NCBI GenBank assembly: GCA_963682055.1 | Contig: OY821746.1 | Span: 24,184,481-24,248,480 of the forward strand | Source: Primula veris | Taxonomy: Eukaryota; Streptophyta; Magnoliopsida; Ericales; Primulaceae | DNA length: 64,000 nucleotides | Reading direction: 5' to 3' | Shown: positions 57,386 through 64,000 of the stretch, piece by piece | Layout of the letters: each line of letters starts with the position of its first letter | Numbering within the stretch: the first letter of the stretch is position 1 | Made by a program: the position numbers and the translations under genes | Notes under the pieces: generated by a model | Seen by the model: the letters and a program-made list of their open reading frames with translations, nothing else | Database searches by the model: none | What the model was told of the DNA's origin: nothing

Positions 57386-60300
57386 TTAAATGGACTTTAA
57401 TCCCATCCCAATTACCGACTTATTCACTAAGTCTCTAGCTAACCCCTTCGTCAAGTGGTCAGCTAAGTTTTGTTGCGACCGAACAAAATCAATAGATATC
57501 ACCCCATTCATGATTAATTCCCTAATCATACTATGTCTAACACCCAAATGTCTAGACTTTCCATTGTATATTTGACTATAAGCTTTAGCCAGTGTGGCAG
57601 TACTATCACAACGGATAGAAATTGGTGATATCGGTTTAGGCCATATCGGAATCTCATATACCAAGTTCCTGAGCCATTCCGCTTCTTTACCAGCAGCTGC
57701 TAATGCTACAAACTCAGATTCCATTGTGGAACCAGTTATACATGTTTGCTTCTTGGAAGCCCATGAGATGGCACCTCCCCCAAGCAAGAACACCCATCCA
57801 CTTGTAGAGGATGAGTCTTCAGCATTATTTATCCAACTAGCATCCGAATAACCCTCTAACACCAAAGGAAATCCCATATATGCCAATCCATAATTCATAG
57901 TACCCTTCAAGTACTTAAATACCCTAGTTATCGCATGCCAATGATGTCTACTAGGATTACTAGTAAATCTGCTCAACTTTCCAACCGCATAAGCAATATC
58001 CGGTCTAGTGCTAATCATAGCATACATCAAAGAGCCTATAGCTCTTGAGTATTCAAGTTGATCCACAGGTTTACCTGTATTTGGCATAAGCTTTTCTCCC
58101 GGATCCATGGGAGTACTTACTGGAGAACAACTTTCATAATTGAACTTCTTGAGTATTTTCTCAATGTAATGAGATTGCGTAATTACAATCCCCTTATTCT
58201 CCCGTTTAATCTTAATACCAAGAATAACGTCCGCTTCTCCCATATCTTTCATGGAGAACTTTGATGACAAGAAATTCTTCGTTTTATCAACTTGATTTTG
58301 GTCGGTGCCAAAGATCAACATGTCATCAACATATAGACAAATGAAAACTCCTTTACCGGATGTGTTAAATTTGCTATATACACATTTGTCTGCTTGGTTT
58401 AGAATGAAACCATTAGACAAAACAACTTCATCAAACTTTTGATGCCACTGCTTCGGAGCTTGTTTCAGCCCATACAGCGACTTAACTAGCTTACACACTT
58501 TATGCTCATTACCAGGCATTACAAATCCTTCAGGTTGCTTCATATACACTTCTTCTTCCAAATCACCATTCAGAAAGGCTGTTTTGACATCCATTTGATG
58601 AATCACTAGATTATGAATAGCCGCCAAGGCAATCAACAATCTAATAGTAGTGATACGGGCAACTGGAGCATAGGTATCGAAATAATCAATCCCTTCCTTT
58701 TGTCTGAAGCCTTGGATAACTAATCTAGCTTTAAACTTGTCAATTGTACCATCGACTTTCATCTTCTTTTTGAAGATCCATTTGCAACCCAATGGTTTGC
58801 AACCTGGTGGTAAATCAGATAATACCCAAGTATTATTTTCCATGATAGAACCAATCTCTTCATCAATTGCTTCTTTCCAAAAAACAGAATCTCGAGATTT
58901 CACAGCTTCATCATACGTTCTTGGATCCTCCTCTATACTATAACAATAATAGTATTGAGTACCAATCTGATCTCTTGATCCCTCAACTAAATATAGTTGA
59001 AAATCAGATCCATAAGATCTAGATTTTCTAGCTCTTTTGCTCCTACGGGGTTCAAGTGTCTCACTTGGCACATCAATTGAATGATCATCCCTTAGAGATT
59101 CATCTGAATTAGGTATAGAGTCCTTTGGTCTAGGTATAGAAGAGAAACAATTCTCATCAAATATGGCATCTCTCGATTCTATAATCGTGTTAATAGAAAT
59201 CGAGTCATTAGGTTCTATAACATAAAACCTATAGGCCTTGGAGTGCTCAGCATATCCAACAAAGATGCAGACTATACCCTTTTCACCCAAAGTTTTCCTT
59301 TTTGGGTCCGGGAGTCTAACCACGGCCCTACAACCCCAAACACGTAAAAATGTTAAGTTTGGTCGTTTCTTATACCAAAGTTCATATGGGGTAGTCTTGT
59401 TCCTTTTATTAGGAACCCTATTTAACAAATAGCAAGCCGTTAACATAGCTTCTCCCCAAAACCCTTCACTTAAACCAGAGTAAGATAACATGGCATTCAC
59501 CATTTCTTTAAGAACTCTATTTTTCCTTTCAGCCACACCATTTTGTTGAGGTGTATAAGGTGCCGTAGTCTCATGAATGATTCCTACGGATTGGAAAAAT
59601 ACAGGATCATAATATTCACCACCTCTATCTGTACGCAATGTTTTAATCAACACATTCTGTTGCACTTCAACTTCAGTTTTATAAATTTTGAATTTATCTA
59701 AGGCTTCGTCCTTAGCGTGCAACAAATAGACATAGCAGAATCTAGATGCATCATCTATGAAAGTGATAAAATATTTTTTATGCCCTAATGATGGAGTAGC
59801 ATGCAAATCACATAAGTCACTATGTATTAATTCCAGAATGACAGATTTCCTTGTTATACTTTTAAAAGGTTGCCTAGTTATCTTTGTTAACATGCAAGTT
59901 TTACATATTTCTACATTTTCATTAAAAACAGGAATTAAATCATCTTTGGACATTTCATGCATTCTTTTATAGTGTACATGTCCTAGACGAGCATGCCATA
60001 ACGAGAAATTGATAACATTCGAAGAAGACATAAATACAGAACCAGAATCATTAGGAACTCCATTCAAATTCATCATAAACATACCATTATTATAATATCC
60101 AAATCCTACAAACACACCAGACTTCGATAAAACATATTTATCGGATTCACACACTTGCTTGTATCCAAGCTTATTTAATACAGGACCAGAAATTAAATTC
60201 TTACGTAATTTAGGAACATACAAAACATTAAACAAAGTAATAGTCTTTCCAGAACTGAATTCTAGCACCACGTTTCCTTTGCCTTCAACGGGAGCAAAGT

Positions 60301-61285
60301 GATCATCTCCCATGTAGAGGACAGAACCATCTTCCATTGGAACAAAATTCTTGAACCAGAAACGATCCTTGCAAACATGTGTTGTGGCGCCAGAATCAAT
60401 CCACCACGCGATAGCATCATCCTTGGTTTTCGGATTGGTCCTTAGACCCTTTTCCTGAACCACTTGCATTCGCGTTGTCGTGTTTTTTGCCGAGTGGCCT
60501 GTTTTGCCACACTTCCAGCATTCTAGTTTCGGTTTCTTGTTAGCACCGAAACTGCCCTTATTGTTCTTGAAAGCACGCTTCTTTCCTTTGTTTTTGTTGT
60601 TATCGTTCTTACCACCCTCTTCAACCATATTAACCGAGGGTCCAGCAATTTGTTTGCCCTTTCCTTTGTCATCCTCCTACGCTCTTAGAGATTCTTCTAT
60701 GCGCAAGTGACTTCCAAGTTGGATCAAAGACAGTTCGTCTTTCCCATGTTTCAGATTGTGTTTGAAATCCTTCCACGAAGGAGGCAACTTGTCTATGATG
60801 CTTGAGATAGATATTGTTTCATCCATCTTCAATCCGTGTTGTGTGAATTGTCCAAGGATTCGGAGGAGTTCATTGAATTGTTCCATGACAGACCTCGATT
60901 CAACCATTTTGTAATTGTTGAAATCGGTTACCAGGAACTTTTTACTGGATGAGTCCTCTGCCATGTACTTGGATTCGAGACAATCCCACAATTCCTTTGC
61001 AGATTCCACGTTTTGGTAAATATCAAATAAGGGATCAGACATACCGTTAAGAATGTGCCCTCTGCAAATGTAGTCGTCGTTCTCCCACTTTGATCTGCGT
61101 CTTAGATTTTCAACCATGTCATCCTCTACAAATTATGGAATCGGTATAGACAGGACGTGCACCACCTTTAACGTTGTCAACATGAAATGCATCTTCTTCT
61201 GCCAACGCCTGAAGTCTTGTCCTTGAAACTTGTCCAATTTTCCGAAATTTGTAGTCATCTCCTTGACGGTGCTTCCTCCAGCCAT
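57386..61285 (-). pseudogene. Copia gag-pol with two in-frame stops
   Basis: ATG at 61285 (MAGGSTVKEMTTNFGK) begins gag. The frame meets TAA at 61133-61135 and TAG at 60677-60679, then runs open for 1080 codons from 60628. Visible: zinc knuckle CWKCGKTGH, whose last Cys is missing, probably through local indels; protease ([11 protein letters not shown]); integrase zinc finger ([17 protein letters not shown]) and core (HSDLCD, TDRGGEY); RT ([40 protein letters not shown]); RNase H ([17 protein letters not shown]). RT and RNase H look complete, but full Gag cannot be made without suppression of the stops. Lineage assignment needs a tree. Confidence 0.93.
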
Positions 61286-61311
61286 GATTATCAGAAACTA
61301 CTTTGTTCGTT

Positions 61312-61927
61312 TGTTAGATAATTAGGGTATGATAATCCTGGATAACTTCGAAGAATCGTGTTCGTACACTTTCCGAACAAAGTATTTCGACCCTATTATT
61401 GCCTGGGTTCACGAAATCTTTGTGGGGATAATTCTTGAAGAACAATCTGTTTCTGGCAAGGAGAATAGATTAGGAATGTAGAGAGAATTTTCTTATATGT
61501 TTCTGTGTTCAAAACCGAGGCCAAATGACTTCTTATATAGGAGATCAATAATTGAAACTGAAAGGAAGCAACCGTTCGGAAAGGAAGCAACCGTTCGGAA
61601 AGGAAGCAACCGTTCGAAAAGGAAGCAACTATTCTCATGTCTGTTGGGAAAGGGTCCAACTATCCAACCAAATGACTTCTCATGTCTGTTGGGAAAAGGT
61701 CCAACTATTCAAAATTTTCCGGAAAGGAAGCAACTGTTCGGAAAAGTTTTCGCTCGGGGCGCTGCCCCGCACCCCGTTTCAATTATTCATATTCAATTAT
61801 ACGTTGGCTCGACGAGCGTGCACTCCGCACTTCCCTAACTCGTTTCCGAGTTTAACGCATTATTGCATCGGCCTATAATAAATCACATTACTACTAAAAT
61901 ATATTGATGATACTAAAATCACCAACA
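61312..61927 (-). repeat. 5' LTR of the copia element
   Basis: 616 bp, one base different from the left LTR (in the ACTT[T/C]CCTAACTC segment). Minus-strand TATA at about 61532-61539. The sequence inside it (AACGAACAAAGTAGTTTCTG on the minus strand) gives no clear tRNA primer match. Confidence 0.97.
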
Positions 61928-62099
61928 CTTTGTGTATAGAGTCCATGAATCACCATATTTTGCTGCAATGTTACAAGTTTGTCTAATAAAAATGAAAATG
62001 AGCTTATGTATCAACCATAAAATGAACAATTAAGAGCCAGTAGACAAAACGATATATGTACATCAAATTACCAATCCACAACAAAGAAATGATACATGA

Positions 62100-63184
62100 T
62101 CAAGAAGGCACTCGACCAGACAAGTACACCCGGAATTTCTCCCTCATTTCCGAACCCTTCTTATCAATAGTTTTACACACTTGTTGGTGATAATCCGGGT
62201 CATGATCATTAGGAAAAGGCTCTTCATCTTTTTCCATATCATCACCCTCCAAATCAAGAACAATGTTATAGAGAATACAACAAATAAGAATAATCCTCGG
62301 TAACCAATCCTTATTGGGTCTCCACATTACACCATTTATAACTCTCCATCTCCACTTCAATCTTGCCAATGCCCTTTGTGCTATTATAAGCATAGCGTTG
62401 ATCATTTTATTGAATTCACCTTCTTTTGGGACAATTTCGATTCTCGATAAGGAGTAACAACCATGGCATTAAGGGAAAAGCGGAATCCCCAACTATATAT
62501 TCTCCTACTTTGGTTTCTTCTAAGGTTCCTATTTTCTCCCCGTTTAAGACTTTTCCTTCTTCTACTAATCTAAAAAAGGCCGAATTTTTTAGCACCCCCG
62601 AGTCGCTTAAACTCCCTGGCCACCCTGTCACAATGTCATGAAATCTCATATCGGGACCCACAATCGCTTGTATAACCATACTGTGGTTGTTTTCTCTATC
62701 GTGCTAAATATCATTTGACCCATCATTGCCTGAGTTGGTGGTCCTTAACACGTGTTGTGTCGATAACACCGCAACAGTTGGGAAGTTCACAGAGATTTCT
62801 GAAATTTGATTTTATTCCTTTTATTTCCATGTCGGTGGAGGGCCAAGTGAGAAGATGGGTCCCACTTTCTTTCATAGCCTCGATAAATCGCTTAGTTATT
62901 CGTCTCACAGTTGCTCGGTTCACACCAAGTAAATCGCCAACTGCTTCCAAGGATTCTCCAGAGCTTAGCCTTCTTAAAGCGATAGCTACATGATCATTCA
63001 GAGATAAGAGCTTCTCCTTTTCATCTTTTACGTTCACTTGGTTAGCTGTCATATGCGGTTGCACCAGGGAAACAATGTAGTGGAAAGTCTTTGTCGATAA
63101 TTTCAAAAAGGAATAAAATCTAGGTGGTTTTCTAATTTGAGATGAAAACCCTGAAAACAAGACAATGAGGAACGTACTATTCAC
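62100..63184 (-). pseudogene. PIF/Harbinger (ALP1-like) transposase, broken
   Basis: Three segments in order: 63184-62723 (KLSTKTFHYIVSLVQPHM, a helix-turn-helix-like LGVNRATVRRITKRF, then CGVIDTT with the first catalytic Asp), 62679-62416 (AIVGPDMRFHDIVTGWPGSLSDSGV with the second Asp, GDSAFPL), and 62405-62100 (RALARLKWRWRVINGVMWRP, LICCILYNIVLDLE). This is the DDE nuclease order of HARBI1/ALP1-like proteins. Frameshifts lie near 62720 and in 62405-62450, and a stop occurs near 62703, so no full protein is possible. Domesticated relatives exist in plants (ALP1), but this copy looks like decay of a transposon. I see no clear terminal repeats. Confidence 0.8.
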
Positions 63185-64000
63185 ATGTCAAAGATCAAAA
63201 CTAGAAACACCTTCTGATTGTATATTTTTGACTATTTCACAATCGCATACTAAGCAATGGAACATTGTTTCATGGATAATATATATATAAAAAAAACGTT
63301 AGAAAGGCAAGCTGGTCGTGACAGCAATATTTTTAAAATACACACTATTGACTAAATCCCTGGATTTGATAACCACAGGTTACTGATGCCATAAGCTTCT
63401 GAAAACAAAATGAAAAAAGCAGGGCCTACGCAAATTTCGCAAAGAAGAAGAGGTCTGGGTAATGAAAAGTCCATAATTGACTATGGAAAGAACTCCAGTT
63501 CTCTGTTCAAGAAATTCATTTAAGTAACTGCTGATATTACAATAGTATAAAACAAAGAAACCTCAAAGTCTTTGTTAGTACGCACGCATACACAGAGCTT
63601 CAAAAGCTTTTATGAAAACAATTTTTCTTTTCAATTATAATTTCCCTTCGACTAGTTTGCTCTAATGAAATAGATTCCCTTCCTTTGATTGGGAAATAAA
63701 ATTAAAAGTTAATGCTTCCTTTACTTCTACATCTTAAGTAAAAGAATTCAAGTTTTTTGCGCTAAGATAGAAAATGACTTCACTGGCGAGGAAATTTCAA
63801 ACTACAGAACTTAAATGAAATAGCGGTTTACTAGTAGATTGGTATCAAATTGAGTTACTATAAAAGTACACAAGATGACAATATGCCCAGAATGATCTTT
63901 ATCTCTAGATTATTGCATATACAGTACAGCAAAAGTAGATTCAAATTATTAGATACTGTAAGCACATCAGATATCATAATAGTAATTCTAAACACCTTGG
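63185..64000. other. Intergenic, no gene seen
   Basis: AT-rich DNA with no coding segment or repeat structure I can support. Confidence 0.5.

Larger units (their letters stand above)
56210..61927 (-). mobile_element. Ty1/copia LTR retrotransposon
   Basis: 5718 bp between CTTTG target duplicates (56205-56209, 61928-61932). On the minus strand: 5' LTR at right, gag, protease, integrase, RT, RNase H, a polypurine tract (GAGGGGGATTTG, adjoining 56825), 3' LTR at left. The integrase-before-RT order defines copia. I see a single difference between the two LTRs, so insertion is very recent. Gag has two in-frame stops. Confidence 0.97.

Noticed and set aside
1..64000. tRNA, rRNA and CRISPR features
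   Set aside because: No tRNA gene, rRNA segment or spaced direct-repeat array was recognised; the only tRNA-like text is the SINE-like core near 50190.

Overview
This window is nuclear DNA of a flowering plant, most likely a eudicot. The evidence is AT-rich intergenic sequence, GT-AG introns, a plant type III polyketide synthase gene, a BAHD acyltransferase gene, an XH-domain (FDM/IDN2-type) gene, and many plant transposons (Ty3/gypsy Tat lineage, Ty1/copia, Stowaway, Tourist, Helitron). I cannot name the species from sequence alone.

Layout. 1-6200: AT-rich repeat-dominated DNA. It holds a decayed duplicate of one exon of the FDM-like gene found at 29 kb, a probable decayed CACTA end with a transposase scrap, a short non-autonomous Helitron with both termini, and several small tandem duplications. 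6207-8313 (-): a complete chalcone-synthase-superfamily gene, three exons, 391 aa, with all catalytic residues and a notable cavity substitution. 9189-9428: Stowaway MITE. 10319-19434: Tat element A, with TSD AAAAA, an internal deletion of most of RT and RNase H, and several frameshifts. 19440-27500: AT-rich DNA with two more Stowaway-like MITEs, a 730-bp element with a perfect 10-bp target duplication, and a probable 1.25-kb solo LTR. 28873-32920 (+): a six-exon coiled-coil plus XH-domain gene with no visible XS domain; a Tourist MITE sits in its last intron. 33670-34031: a foldback MITE. 34526-45666: Tat element B, full length, TSD GAAAG, LTRs differing at three sites.

46005-49349 (+): a four-exon FAD-dependent monooxygenase gene whose start codon lies only about 340 bp from the end of element B. 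49962-53884: a pair of GCGCTA-rich repeats in inverted orientation enclosing a two-exon 3' gene fragment and a TIR-bounded repeat. 54120-56042 (+): a two-exon BAHD-family gene (CER2/CER26-like) with a degenerate HXXXD motif. 56210-61927 (-): a young Ty1/copia element, TSD CTTTG, with two in-frame stops in gag. 62100-63184 (-): a broken PIF/Harbinger (ALP1-like) transposase.

Most unusual point. Both Tat elements carry, antisense to gag-pol and between integrase and the 3' LTR, the same three-exon gene. It has canonical splice sites, 426-aa first exons of identical length, its own TATA box, and upstream CACGTG motifs (three in B). In B the spliced product would be 854 aa: a globular N-terminal part, an acidic and basic middle, and an alanine-rich coiled-coil C-terminus. 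Between integrase and this gene lies a 75-77-bp tandem array, five copies in A and seven in B. Antisense extra ORFs are known in Tat-lineage elements, but this architecture deserves direct study. All splice models are read by eye and unsupported by transcripts.
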